Source: Clostridium sp. NkU-1
Lineage (GTDB): Bacteria > Bacillota_A > Clostridia > Lachnospirales > Lachnospiraceae
DNA: 64,000 nt
Direction: 5' to 3'
NCBI GenBank assembly: GCA_001312405.1
Contig: BBDR01000008.1
Span: forward strand, 119,640-183,639
Position 1 is the stretch's first letter; the number at the start of each line of letters is the position of its first letter. The translations under genes were made by a program, and so were the position numbers. Positions 44,645 to 54,367 of this stretch are shown here, piece after piece. Below the pieces are notes generated by a model. That model did no database searches and was not told the DNA's origin. It was given only the letters and a program-made list of their open reading frames with translations.

Positions 44645-44691
44645 AAAAATACTGCAAAACAACTGATATTCCGTTGCTTTGCAGTATTTTT
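44645..44691. terminator. Bidirectional terminator between uraA and spmA
   Basis: Arms AAAAATACTGCAAA and TTTGCAGTATTTTT, with T runs on both strands; it terminates uraA on the minus strand. Confidence 0.75.
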
Positions 44692-44749
44692 ATAATCTGC
44701 CGTTCACATTTCCCGGTTATTGACGCTCCCGGATCTTTTCTTACTTTAA

Positions 44750-46012
44750 TTACCCATTATCCCTGTCATTTGTCAGGTTCAGCTTGTCCAGCACAAAGAA
44801 CATGAGGCCCATCAGCATGCCTACTACACATGCAAGAACCATACCTGATAACTGGATGCTTCCAAGCTTTACGGCAACACCGGAAAGTCCTGTTACAAAG
44901 ATAACGGAGGTCATTGCCATATTTCTGGATTTTCCATAATCTACCTTTGCATCGACCAAGATACGAATACCTGAGGCTCCAATCATTCCATACAGTAAGA
45001 AGGAAATTCCGCCGATTACCGGCCCTGGAATTGTGTTGATCAGTGTTGTCATCTTTCCGATAAAGGAACAGATAACAGAGAGAACAGCTGCTCCACCAAT
45101 TACATAGACGCTGTATACCTTTGTCATTGCCATAACACCGATATTTTCCCCATATGTGGTGGTGGGCACGGAGCCAACAAGACCGGAAAGTGTGGTTGAT
45201 ATATAATCTCCCAGCAAGGAGCGGTGAAGTCCGGGATCCTTAATCAAATCTCTGTCAACTATTTTACCGGTTACAATCTGGTGGCCGATATGTTCTGAAG
45301 TAACGACCAGAAGCACTGGGAGAATAATGACAATTGCTTCCCACCTGAACTTAGGTACTGAAAAATTTGGAAGGGACAGCCATGCTGCAGTGCTGACCTC
45401 ATTGAAATTTACAATACCGCATAAAAGTGCAGCCACATATCCTGCAATAATCGCAATTAAAATCGGGATAACAGATAAGAATTTTCTGAATACCACAGAA
45501 CCAATCACCGCTGTCAACAGAGTTACCAGAAAAACAATGACATTCTTCATATCAATCATTTCATCCTTAAGGCCTGCATTGGATGCGGCTGTTCCTGCCA
45601 GTTCCAGGCCAATTAAAGCCACAACCGGTCCCATAGCCGCCGGAGGAAGGACAGTATCAATCCAGTCCGAACCGAATTTATAAATAATCAGTGCCAGAAC
45701 ACAACCGCAAATACCCACGGCAACAAACCCGCCCAGGGCATAATTATAGCCCCATTTGCTGATAACAATTCCTGCCGGTGCCAGGAATGCAAAACTGGAG
45801 CCAAGGTATGCCGGTGCTTTTCCCTTTGTTATGAAAATAAAAAATAATGTTCCAATTCCATTCATGAACAGTACAACTGCCGGGTTGATTCCAAATATAA
45901 AAGGAACCAGGACTGATGCCCCGAACATTGCGAACATATGCTGGATACTTAAGGGCACCAGCAGCTTAAATGGCACTTTTTCTTCCACCTGAATGATTTT
46001 TTTTGCTTTCCA
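44750..46012 (-). CDS. uraA: Uracil/xanthine permease (NCS2), start region frameshifted
   Basis: About 420 residues, 14-helix NCS2 nucleobase transporter. QHMFAMFGASVLVPF and the signature GSVPTTTYGENIGVMAMTKV identify the UraA group, so uracil is the likeliest substrate. A longer open frame extends to 46093, but removing one base from the T8 at 45996-46003 gives the start MESKKIIQVEEKVPFKL at 46012, with GGAGAG correctly placed and matching the family N-terminus. The promoter then lies about 50 bases upstream, overlapping the alternative start. Confidence 0.88.
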   Translation of the reverse strand, partial: WKAKKIIQVEEKVPFKLLVPLSIQHMFAMFGASVLVPFIFGINPAVVLFMNGIGTLFFIFITKGKAPAYLGSSFAFLAPAGIVISKWGYNYALGGFVAVGICGCVLALIIYKFGSDWIDTVLPPAAMGPVVALIGLELAGTAASNAGLKDEMIDMKNVIVFLVTLLTAVIGSVVFRKFLSVIPILIAIIAGYVAALLCGIVNFNEVSTAAWLSLPNFSVPKFRWEAIVIILPVLLVVTSEHIGHQIVTGKIVDRDLIKDPGLHRSLLGDYISTTLSGLVGSVPTTTYGENIGVMAMTKVYSVYVIGGAAVLSVICSFIGKMTTLINTIPGPVIGGISFLLYGMIGASGIRILVDAKVDYGKSRNMAMTSVIFVTGLSGVAVKLGSIQLSGMVLACVVGMLMGLMFFVLDKLNLTNDRDNG

Positions 46013-46064
46013 TACAGCTCTCCATTTCTCTCTAAGTCTTCTTAACAATTTTTTTATCTTTCCC

Positions 46065-46093
46065 ATTATAGCACTACCTCTATGTTCACGCAA
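46065..46093 (-). promoter_or_regulatory. Promoter of uraA
   Basis: On the minus strand, TTGCGT (46088-46093), 17 bases, TATAAT (46065-46070). It supports the downstream translation start at 46012. No PyrR binding loop or PRPP riboswitch was recognised in the short leader. Confidence 0.6.
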
Positions 46094-46136
46094 CCACTTA
46101 AAAAACAGTCTTATCTGCCGTACGCGCCATTAAAAA

Positions 46137-46177
46137 GGCTGCAGCTCCGGTTTCTTTAAACCGGAAGCTTTGCAGCC
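46137..46177 (-). terminator. Terminator of the fatty-acid operon
   Basis: Stem GGCTGCA...TGCAGCC with inner CCGGTTT/AAACCGG, followed on the minus strand by TTTTTAA; it closes the operon after the last oxidoreductase gene. Confidence 0.8.
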
Positions 46178-46206
46178 CCTTTTAGTCAAATCCCCCGCAA
46201 CGGGAA

Positions 46207-47331
46207 TTACTTCTCACCAACCAGATCTTTTATAACCTCTTCCACTGTTTCCATCCGTGTTGCAAGATGGGCCTTGCTTCCGCAAAAGATCAGTCCATCT
46301 TCGGTCCGTCCTTCCGCGGAGTCCACCAAAGCCTTTGTAATACAATAAGGAATGGTCTTCCTGTCGCATTTATCCAGACATTGATAACAATGCTCCAGAC
46401 GGAAAGGCGTATCTCCCACTGTCTTTAAGAAAGGATTTTTTTTATAGCCCTTCCCGGCATTCCCACCGGGCTTTTGGTAATGACGATATCTTCTTTTTTT
46501 TGCCTGAAGATACGCCTGCTTAAACTCTTCTGGGGCATCGCATTCCACAGTGGTCACAAACCGGGTCGCCACCTGGACACCGTCGGCTCCAAGGGAGAGC
46601 TGGTGCGCTACATCCTCATGAGAGTAAATGCCTCCTGCAGTCACCACAGGGATCACCTTATTGTACTTATCCCCATACTCCTTTACCAGCCGGATGATGC
46701 CTTTTACTTCTTCTTCATATTCCGCCTGCTTATAAGTATGTTCCACATCCTCTGTATCTACTCCAAGGTTTTCTAAATCCCCTCTGGAAAATCCCAGGTG
46801 TCCTCCTGCCAATGGTCCCTCCACCACTACCAGGTCAGGTGCCTGATGGTATTTACGGTCCCACATCTTACAAATAACCATGGCAGACTTAACCGTTGAT
46901 ACAATGGGCGCTATCTTGGTCTTTAACGCAATTCCTGCCTCTTCTGCAGCTTCTGCCACATATTCCGGCAGGCTTACAGGAAGCCCGGCTCCGGATATGA
47001 TCAAATCCGCCCCGGCCTTTACCGCCTTTTTTACATAGCTGGCATAACTTTTCGTGGCAACCATAATGTTAAAGCCTATGATGCCCTCCGGCGCGATTTC
47101 CCTTGCCTTTTTCATTTCCTGTCCAATGGCCCGCAAATTCGCTTCCAAAGGATTCTGCTTAAAATCAGGCTCCCGAAAGCCGATCTGAGCCGTGGAAATG
47201 ATTCCGATCCCTCCGGCCTTTGCCACTGCTCCGGCCAGGGAGGAAAGGCTGATTCCTACTCCCATACCGCCCTGAATCACCGGATGGCTCGCCACCAGTT
47301 CTCCTATTACCAAAGGTTTTAATGTTCCCAT
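46207..47331 (-). CDS. Nitronate monooxygenase / FabK-like FMN oxidoreductase
   Basis: 374-residue NPD/FabK-superfamily flavoprotein. FMN-binding TIM-barrel features: VIQGGMGVGISLSSLAGAVAKAGGIGIIST, VVEGPLAGGHLG and VVTAGGIYSHEDVAHQLSLGADGVQVATRF. The C-terminus adds a Cys-rich tail (HCYQCLDKCDRKTIPYC). Residues around AKKRRYRHYQ are probably misread between two compensating shifts (T8 near 46493 and T7-8 near 46437). It starts as TAATG from the accA stop, so it is the last gene of the fatty-acid operon and is a second paralogue beside fabK. It may be an alternative enoyl reductase or act on nitronates. Confidence 0.75.
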   Translation of the reverse strand: MGTLKPLVIGELVASHPVIQGGMGVGISLSSLAGAVAKAGGIGIISTAQIGFREPDFKQNPLEANLRAIGQEMKKAREIAPEGIIGFNIMVATKSYASYVKKAVKAGADLIISGAGLPVSLPEYVAEAAEEAGIALKTKIAPIVSTVKSAMVICKMWDRKYHQAPDLVVVEGPLAGGHLGFSRGDLENLGVDTEDVEHTYKQAEYEEEVKGIIRLVKEYGDKYNKVIPVVTAGGIYSHEDVAHQLSLGADGVQVATRFVTTVECDAPEEFKQAYLQAKKRRYRHYQKPGGNAGKGYKKNPFLKTVGDTPFRLEHCYQCLDKCDRKTIPYCITKALVDSAEGRTEDGLIFCGSKAHLATRMETVEEVIKDLVGEK

Positions 47332-48154
47332 TACATTCTCCTAAATCTTTCATATCTCTGATCTGCAAGTTCTTCCTTTGTCATGGTAAGGAAAACGGCA
47401 AAAAAATTCTTCCATGGCCTTATCCATTTCTTCCGCAATCAGGTCAAGGTTCTCTGCACAGGCCGGCTCTTCTTCTGAAATCACCCGCTCTATGAGACCT
47501 AACTCCATTAAATCCCTGGCCGTGATCTTCATGACCCTGGCCGCGTCATTCGCTTTTTTGCTGTCCTTATAAAGAATGGAAGCAAAACCCTCAGGAGAAA
47601 GAATGGAATAAATGGAATTTTCCATCATCCAGACTTCATTGCCAACTGCCATGGCAAGAGCGCCGCCGCTTCCGCCCTCTCCTATTACAATGGAAAGAAC
47701 CGGCACGGTTAAATCCGCCATTTCGAATAGATTTCTGGCGATGGCTTCTCCCTGGCCCCTTTCCTCGGCCTCAAGGCCGCAGAAGGCTCCCGGCGTATCC
47801 ACAAAGCAGATGATTGGCCGGCCAAAGGTTTCCGCCTGTTTCATCAGACGCAGAGCCTTCCGGTACCCCTCAGGGGAAGGCATTCCAAAATTCCGTCTGA
47901 TGTTATCCTTTGTATTCTTCCCCTTTTCCTGTCCGATTACTGTAACAGGAATTCCATGGAAGGATGCGATTCCGCCTACGATTGCGCCGTCATCTTTAAA
48001 GTAACGGTCTCCGGCAAATTCCATAAAATCATCAAACAGTGCATGAATGTAATCCGATGCCACCGGCCGGTCCGAGCTTCTGGATAATAATACGGTATCC
48101 CAGGCGCTCCTTTTATTTTTCCGGAGCCGGAAGGGCTTCTTTTTTTTCCACCAT
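47331..48154 (-). CDS. accA: Acetyl-CoA carboxylase carboxyltransferase subunit alpha (frameshifted)
   Basis: About 274 residues; with AccD it transfers CO2 from carboxybiotin to acetyl-CoA, making malonyl-CoA. Motifs: [54 protein letters not shown] and [11 protein letters not shown]. Frame break at T7 47400-47406; the repaired end reads [26 protein letters not shown]. With the T8 at 48140-48147 shortened by one, an ATG at 48154 (MVEKKKPF) reads straight into the conserved region, overlapping the accD end by about 40 bases. A start further inside cannot be excluded. Confidence 0.88.
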
Positions 48155-49058
48155 TTGCTTCCGCTTTTACCCGGTTATCCACAGGAAGCGCCTGAAGGCT
48201 TTGGGGATTGTGGAGCTTTAAGATGTTTGCCAGGGTTTCCTTCATCTCTTCCCTGGGCACGATCTTGTCAATAAAGCCATGTTCAAGCAAAAATTCCGCC
48301 TTCTGGAACCCTTCCGGCAGCTTCTGTCCAATGGTCTGTTCAATGACCCGGGGGCCTGCAAATCCGATCAGGGCGAAAGGCTCTGCCAGGATGATATCAC
48401 CCAGCATGGCAAAGCTGGCCGTCACTCCTCCTGTGGTAGGATCCGTGAGAACGCTGATATAAAGCTGGCCTGCCTGATGATGGCGCTTTAAGGCTGCCGA
48501 GGTCTTTGCCATCTGCATGAGCGATACGATCCCTTCCTGCATTCTGGCTCCGCCGGAACATGCAAAAAGGATCACCGGAAGCTTCTCCCTTGTAGCCCGC
48601 TCCACGGCTCTTGCGATCTTCTCCCCCATTACATGACCCATGCTGCTCATAATGAAACGGGCATCACAGACTCCGATCACAGCCTTCCTGCCGTTTATTT
48701 TACAGCGTCCGGTGACAATGGCTTCTGAAAGGCCGGTCTTTTCCCTGGCTGCAGCCACCTTTTTATCATAACCTGGAAAATCAAGGGGATTTCTAAATTC
48801 CATCTCCTTATCCCACTCTTCAAAGGTTCCCTCATCCGCCACCATTTCAATTCTCTGGTAAGCATGGAGACGGAAATACCCCTTGCATTTGGGACAGATG
48901 AAATGATTGCTTCTCACATCCTCCACATAAATAGGCTGGCAGCATTTATTGCACTTCCTCCACAGCCCGGCCGGAATGCCTGGTTCCTCAGACTTTTCAG
49001 GAGCCTTGTATTTGCTGTCTATTAGTGTATAGGTTTTCTTAAACATGCTTTTTAACAT
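48113..49058 (-). CDS. accD: Acetyl-CoA carboxylase carboxyltransferase subunit beta
   Basis: About 315 residues. The N-terminal zinc ribbon is intact ([13 protein letters not shown] then CPKCKGYF), followed by the crotonase-fold domain with [23 protein letters not shown] and [17 protein letters not shown]. The T8 at 48140-48147 shifts the last residues; corrected, the protein ends [14 protein letters not shown] at 48113. It lies between accC and accA in the order accC-accD-accA. Confidence 0.9.
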
Positions 49059-49078
49059 AAGATCGCTCCTTTACCTGC

Positions 49079-50431
49079 CTACCGGATATAATCCGGGAAA
49101 TATTTGGGGATAAAATCCGTATCCACATCTCCACTGCGGTAAGCGTCATGACTCAGGATATCAAACTGAAAATCCACATTTGTCTCAATTCCCTCTATGA
49201 TCAGTTCCCCAAGAGCACTTCTCATCTTTAAGATGGCTTCTTCCCGATCCTTACCGTGGACGATCATCTTCATCAGCATGGAATCATAGTTTGCCGGAAC
49301 CTTATATTCGTTGTAAATGTGTGTGTCGATGCGGACCCCGTTGCCTCCGGGCACATGGACATTTTTTTATAAGGCCCGGACAGGGCATGAAATTTTTCGA
49401 CGGATTTTCTGCATTGATCCTGCATTCAATGGCATGGCCTGTTATGGCTACATCCTCCTGCCTTACGCTTAGAGCTTTCCTGCCGCGATACGGATCTGTT
49501 CCTTGATTAAATCCAGGCCCGTTACCATCTCGGTCACCGGATGCTCCACCTGGATGCGGGTGTTCATTTCCATAAAATAAAAATTCTTATGTTTATCCAG
49601 AAGAAACTCAATGGTTCCCGCATTCTCATATCCCACAGCCTTGGCCGCACGGACTGCAATCTCTCCCATACGGGTCCTCAAATCCTCAGAAATAGCTGCT
49701 GACGGGGATTCTTCCAGGACCTTTTGATGGCGTCTTTGAATGGAGCAGTCACGCTCTCCCAGATGCACCACATTTCCAAACTTATCGGCCATGATCTGAA
49801 ACTCAATGTGTCTTGGTTTTTCAATATATTTTTCAATATACATGGTATCATCAGAAAATCCCTTTACTGACTCCATCTGGGCATTCTTAAAGTTAGCTTC
49901 AAAATCCTCCAGGCTCTTCGATATCCTCATACCTTTTCCGCCGCCTCCTGAGGAAGCCTTGATCATAACAGGAAATCCGATCCTTTCTGCCATGGCTTTT
50001 GCTTCTTCCACCTGCCGGACCGCTTCCTTTCCGCCTGGGACCACAGGGACCCCTGCTTCCATCATGGTCTTTCTGGCCTCAGATTTATTTCCCATCTTCC
50101 CTATTACTTGCGCGGAAGGTCCGATAAAGGCAATGTTACATTTTTCACAAAGTTCCGCAAACCTGGTATTTTCCGAAAGAAAGCCAAATCCCGGATGAAT
50201 GGCATCCGCTTTCATGGCTACGGTGGCCGTGAGGATCCTCTCCATGTTTAAGTAGCTCTGGGTCGAGGGCGCCGGGCCAATGCAGATCGCCTCATCAGCT
50301 AATAAGGTATGAAGGCTCTCCCGGTCCGCTTCTGAATAAACAGCAACCGTTTTGATCCCCATTTCCCTGCAGGCTCTTATGATACGTACCGCAATCTCAC
50401 CACGATTGGCAATTAAAATCTTATCAAACAT
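49079..50431 (-). CDS. accC: Biotin carboxylase subunit of acetyl-CoA carboxylase (frameshifted)
   Basis: About 450 residues, ATP-grasp enzyme carboxylating the biotin on AccB. Motifs: [23 protein letters not shown] loop [22 protein letters not shown], and the catalytic [11 protein letters not shown] ... [15 protein letters not shown]. Frame breaks near 49475 and at T7 49362-49368; repaired, the C-terminus reads through [19 protein letters not shown] to the stop. The start MFDKI at 50431 has GGTGAGG upstream and follows fabZ by 9 bases. Confidence 0.9.
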
Positions 50432-50440
50432 AAGCCTCAC

Positions 50441-50862
50441 CTATCCAATCATAAATGTCAGTTCCGCACTGGCGGCCAGCTTACCGTCTACGGTTGCAAT
50501 GGCCTTTCCTACACCAACAGGACCTTTGCGCTTAATGATCTCACATTCCAGCTTAAGTCTTTCTCCCGGAATAACCTTGTGCTTGAATTTCGCCTTGTCA
50601 ATGCCGCCAAAGTAAGCAATTTTTCCCTTATTATCTTCCAGGCTTAAAATCGCCACTGCGCCTACCTGGGCCAGCGCCTCTATAATCAGGACTCCCGGCA
50701 TAACCGGTTCCTCTGGAAAATGTCCCTGGAAAAAGGCTCATCATAAGTTACACATTTATATCCAGCCGCTTTTACTCCCGGCTCAAACTCCTCGATGCAG
50801 TCCACAAGTAAAAATGGATGTCTGTGAGGAATGATCTCCTGAATCTCTTTAATACCTAACAT
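50441..50862 (-). CDS. fabZ: 3-hydroxyacyl-ACP dehydratase FabZ (one frameshift)
   Basis: About 140-residue hot-dog dehydratase of fatty-acid elongation. Catalytic His region [13 protein letters not shown] and [23 protein letters not shown] (with the catalytic Glu) are split by a missing T near 50735 (T5 should be T6). Two adjacent ATGs (50865, 50862) follow AGGAGG; the second has the better spacing. Confidence 0.88.
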
Positions 50863-50883
50863 CATGCGCCCTCCTGCTTTTAA

Positions 50884-50912
50884 AAGAGAGGCCCAGCCTC
50901 TGGGCCTCTCTT
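50884..50912 (-). promoter_or_regulatory. Perfect hairpin between accB and fabZ, inside the operon
   Basis: 13-bp perfect stem AAGAGAGGCCCAG/CTGGGCCTCTCTT with a 3-base loop, followed on the minus strand by only TTTT. It sits in the accB-fabZ gap, so it could be a partial terminator, an RNA-processing site or a stabiliser that sets different amounts of upstream and downstream proteins. Confidence 0.6.
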
Positions 50913-50927
50913 AGCTTTCACAACTGC

Positions 50928-51407
50928 CTACCGGATACGGAACAGAGGCTGACCGTACTCCACTACATCTTCGTTACCTACCAAAATGGCTTCCACCACG
51001 CCATCATATTCACATTCAATCTCATTCATCAGCTTCATGGCCTCGACAATTCCCATGACCTGACCCTTCTTTACCGGATCTCCAACCTTTACAAAGGGTT
51101 CACTGTCAGGAGATGGCGCATCATAGAAGGTTCCCACCAAAGGAGAGGACACAAGCTTTTCCGAGCAGATATCATTGCCCGCCTCTTCCACGGTATCCCC
51201 GGTAGGAGTGGCTGACGGAAGGGCCTGCTGGGTGAAAACACCTGCTGCCATTTCTGCCTGAACTACAGAATTTCCCGATACTGTCACAATTTCTCTTTCT
51301 TTTTCTTTCTTAATAGAGAGCTTTAAGCTTCCCTCTTCTACCTTAAAGCTGGTCAGTTCATTTTCTTTTACAGCCTGCATCAGCCTGATAATATCATTAA
51401 TCTCCAT
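50928..51407 (-). CDS. accB: Biotin carboxyl carrier protein of acetyl-CoA carboxylase
   Basis: Intact, 159 residues. N-terminal helix (MEINDIIRLMQAVKENELTSF), a Pro/Thr-rich linker, and a C-terminal biotinyl domain with the biotinylated Lys in EAMKLMNEI and the thumb PSPDSEPFVKVGD. The ribosome site TAGGAGCAG precedes it closely after fabF (9 bases). It carries the carboxyl group between AccC and AccAD. Confidence 0.93.
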   Translation of the reverse strand: MEINDIIRLMQAVKENELTSFKVEEGSLKLSIKKEKEREIVTVSGNSVVQAEMAAGVFTQQALPSATPTGDTVEEAGNDICSEKLVSSPLVGTFYDAPSPDSEPFVKVGDPVKKGQVMGIVEAMKLMNEIECEYDGVVEAILVGNEDVVEYGQPLFRIR

Positions 51408-51416
51408 AGACTGCTC

Positions 51417-52653
51417 CTATTGTTCGAACTTCTTCACAAGAATGCTGGCATTATGTCCGCCAAATCCAAGGGAATTGCTGATGGCGTATGTCACATCACA
51501 GGCAACGCCTTCCCCTTTGGTATAATTCAGATCACATCCTTCTCCTTCTTCTAAAAGGCCGGCAGTCGCATGAACAAATCCATCCTGAATGGATTTTACA
51601 CAGGCAATGAACTCGATTCCTCCTGCAGCGCCTAAGAGATGGCCCACCATGGACTTGGTGGAGCTGATCTTTACATCCTTTGCATGGCCGCCTAAAGCAG
51701 TCTTTATAGCCAGGGTCTCAAACAGGTCATTGTGATGAGTGCTGGTACCATGGGCATTCACATAATCAATATTTTCAGAAGTTATTCCGGCGTCCTTTAT
51801 GGCATCGGTCATAGCTCTTGCCGCACCGCTTCCATCCTCGGCCGGAGAAGTGATGTGATAGGCATCACAGGTAGAACCGTAGCCAACCACTTCACCGTAA
51901 ATGACTGCATTCCTTGAAAGAGCGTGTTCCAGCTCTTCTAAAATAACCACGCCGGCTCCCTCTCCCATGACAAAGCCGCTTCTGTCCTTATCAAAGGGGA
52001 TGGAGGCACGAAGGGGATCGTCGGCAGTCGTAAGTGCCGTAAGAGCTGTAAATCCTGCCACACCAATAGGAGTGATGCTGGCTTCTGCTCCTCCTGCTAC
52101 CATTGCATCTGCTTCTCCGTACTGGATGGAACGGAAAGCTTCTCCAATGGAATGGGTTCCAGTGGCACAGGCGGTCACTACATTGATGCATTTTCCTTTT
52201 AATCCAAACTGAATTCCCACATTTCCGGCTGCCATATTGGATATCATAAGAGGAACCAGAAGGGGGTTTACTCTGCCCGGCCCCTTTTCTAAAAGCTTTT
52301 TATTCTCCCTCTCTAAGGCCTGCAGCTTCCGATTCCTGAACCAACGCAGACGCCCACACGGTAAGGATCTTCCTTTTCCATGTCAATGCCTGACGACTCA
52401 AGCGCTTCCTTTGAGGCTGCCACTGCAAACTGGGCAAAACGCTCCATTCGCTTTGCTGCCTTTACATCCATATACTCCTTTGGATCAAAATCCTTTACCT
52501 CGCAGCCAGCTTTGCCTTATAATCCGTTGTATCAAACTGGGTGATCGGACCGATCCCCACCTTATTTTCCTTTAAACCATTCCAAAAGCTTTCCACATCT
52601 TTTCCGATCGGGGTGATTGCACCCATACCGGTTACTACGACTCTTCTCTTCAT
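51417..52653 (-). CDS. fabF: 3-oxoacyl-ACP synthase II FabF (frameshifted)
   Basis: About 412-residue elongation condensing enzyme. MKRRVVVTGMGAITPIGKDVE begins the gene at 52653; the catalytic triad is visible in VTACATGTHSIGEA (Cys), NAHGTSTHHND (His) and STKSMVGHLLGAAGG (His). Frame breaks near 52500 and near 52337 (one missing C); repaired, the middle reads RVGVCVGSGIGSLQALE. It lies between fabG and accB. Confidence 0.9.
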
Positions 52654-52666
52654 ACGTCTCTCCTTT

Positions 52667-53413
52667 TTACATGGCCATGCCGCCATCCACACTGATCACC
52701 TGACCAGTGATGTATCCGGCTTCCTCTGATGCCAGAAATGCTGCCACACCGGCAATATCTTCTGCTGCACCAAAACGTTTCATTGGGATCTGTTCTAAGG
52801 ATGCCGCCTTTACGGATTCCGGCAGAACCTCAGTCATAGCCGTTTGAATAAAACCGGGAGCTATTGCATTTACCGTAATTCCCCTGCTTGCAACTTCTCT
52901 GGCAAATGACTTGGTAATGCCGATAACACCGGCCTTTGCTGCGCTGTAATTTGCCTGGCCTGCATTGCCTAAAACGCCGGACACAGAGGAGATGTTTATG
53001 ATCCTTCCGCTCTTTTGCTTGATCATCTGGCGGGCGATATGCTTCATGCAGTTAAACACTCCCTTTAAATTGGTATTGATCACCGCATCAAAATCTTCCT
53101 CGGACATCTTCATCAGCAGATTATCCCGTGTGATTCCCGCATTGTTCACAAGAATATCCAGCTTTCCGTATTTCTTTATCACGCCTTCCAAAAATACTCC
53201 AACGCTTTCATAATCTGCCACATTACACTGGACAGCTTCCGCCTTACCGCCTTTTTCTTGGATTTCCTTCACCACTTCCATGGCCAGGGAATCAGAACCA
53301 TTATAATTAATAATCACTGCTGCTCCCTGGTCTGCCAGCTTTACGGCAATCGCCCTTCCTATTCCTCTGGCGGCTCCGGTCACCACTGCTATTTTACCAT
53401 CTAACATACTCAT
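52667..53413 (-). CDS. fabG: 3-oxoacyl-ACP reductase FabG
   Basis: Intact, 248 residues, NADPH-dependent short-chain dehydrogenase. Rossmann motif TGAARGIGRA, NNAG in ILVNNAGITRD, catalytic Ser (ISSVSG) and YSAAK with Tyr/Lys. The end VISVDGGMAM is typical. The ATG follows GGAGG. It reduces 3-oxoacyl-ACP in each elongation cycle. Confidence 0.94.
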   Translation of the reverse strand: MSMLDGKIAVVTGAARGIGRAIAVKLADQGAAVIINYNGSDSLAMEVVKEIQEKGGKAEAVQCNVADYESVGVFLEGVIKKYGKLDILVNNAGITRDNLLMKMSEEDFDAVINTNLKGVFNCMKHIARQMIKQKSGRIINISSVSGVLGNAGQANYSAAKAGVIGITKSFAREVASRGITVNAIAPGFIQTAMTEVLPESVKAASLEQIPMKRFGAAEDIAGVAAFLASEEAGYITGQVISVDGGMAM

Positions 53414-53440
53414 TTCCTCCTGCCTTATTGAAAGGAATTC

Positions 53441-54351
53441 CTATCCCAGTTTCTCCATATCTTCCAGTTTTTCTATATTAAAGACTTTTACGTCCTTTGT
53501 AATCTTTTTGATGAATCCGGCCAAAGTCTTACCCGGCCCGATTTCGATAAAGGTATCTACCCCGTCTGCCAGCATGGTTTCCACACTCTGCTGCCAGCGC
53601 ACGGAAGAATACACCTGCTCCTTAAGCAAAGGCTTTACCATTTCACTGTCTGTTACATACTGTGCTGTCACATTGGCTACGTAGGGGATCTGAGGGGTTT
53701 TTATTTCCACTCCCTTAAGAACCTCTCCCAATCGTTCCCCCGCTCCGGTGAGCATGGAGGAATGGAAAGGACCGCTTACATTTAACATCAGTGCCCGTTT
53801 TGCGCCTGCTGCCAAAAGCCTTTCATTTGCCGCTTCCACAGCCTCCTTTTTACCTGATATTACAATCTGCCCGGGGCAGTTGTAATTAGCGATCTGGACT
53901 CCCTCCATACCGCTTAATACTTCTTCAATCTTTAAGGCATCCAGTGCCAGAATAGCCGCCATGGCTCCGATTCCCTGAGGAACAGCTTCCTGCATGAGGA
54001 TTCCCCTCTGCCGGACTGTCCGGATGGCATCAGCATCACTCATGACTCCTGCTGCCGCAAGCGCACAGTATTCTCCCAGGCTCAGCCTGCAGACACCTGC
54101 GGCTTTATACCCTTTTCTGCTTCCAGTACCCGCATCATGGCAATGCCGGTGGTCACCATGGCCGCCTGAGTATATTCCGTAATATCCAGCCGGTCATTCT
54201 TTTCAAAGCAAAGTTTTGGTAAATCAAAACCAAGCAGGCTGGAAGCCATATCATATGTTTCTTTTCCAATCCTTGTCTGCTCATAAAAATCCTGGCCCAT
54301 ACCACAGTACTGCGCACCCTGGCCTGGGAAAATAAATGCAATCTTGCTCAT
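53441..54351 (-). CDS. fabD: Malonyl-CoA:ACP transacylase FabD (one frameshift)
   Basis: About 303 residues. IAFIFPGQGAQYCGMG near the start; the GxSxG nucleophile (AGLSLGEY) is restored when one base is supplied near 54083. Catalytic His in NVSGPFHSSML and an IEIGPGKTLAGFIKK end. The ATG at 54351 lies 16 bases after the fabK stop. Transfers malonyl from CoA to ACP. Confidence 0.9.
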
Positions 54352-54367
54352 AATAATAAACTCCTCT

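Noticed and set aside
46013..46093. Longer N-terminus of the uracil permease
   Set aside because: It overlaps the promoter -10, and shortening one T8 run gives a family-like start at 46012 with a ribosome site.
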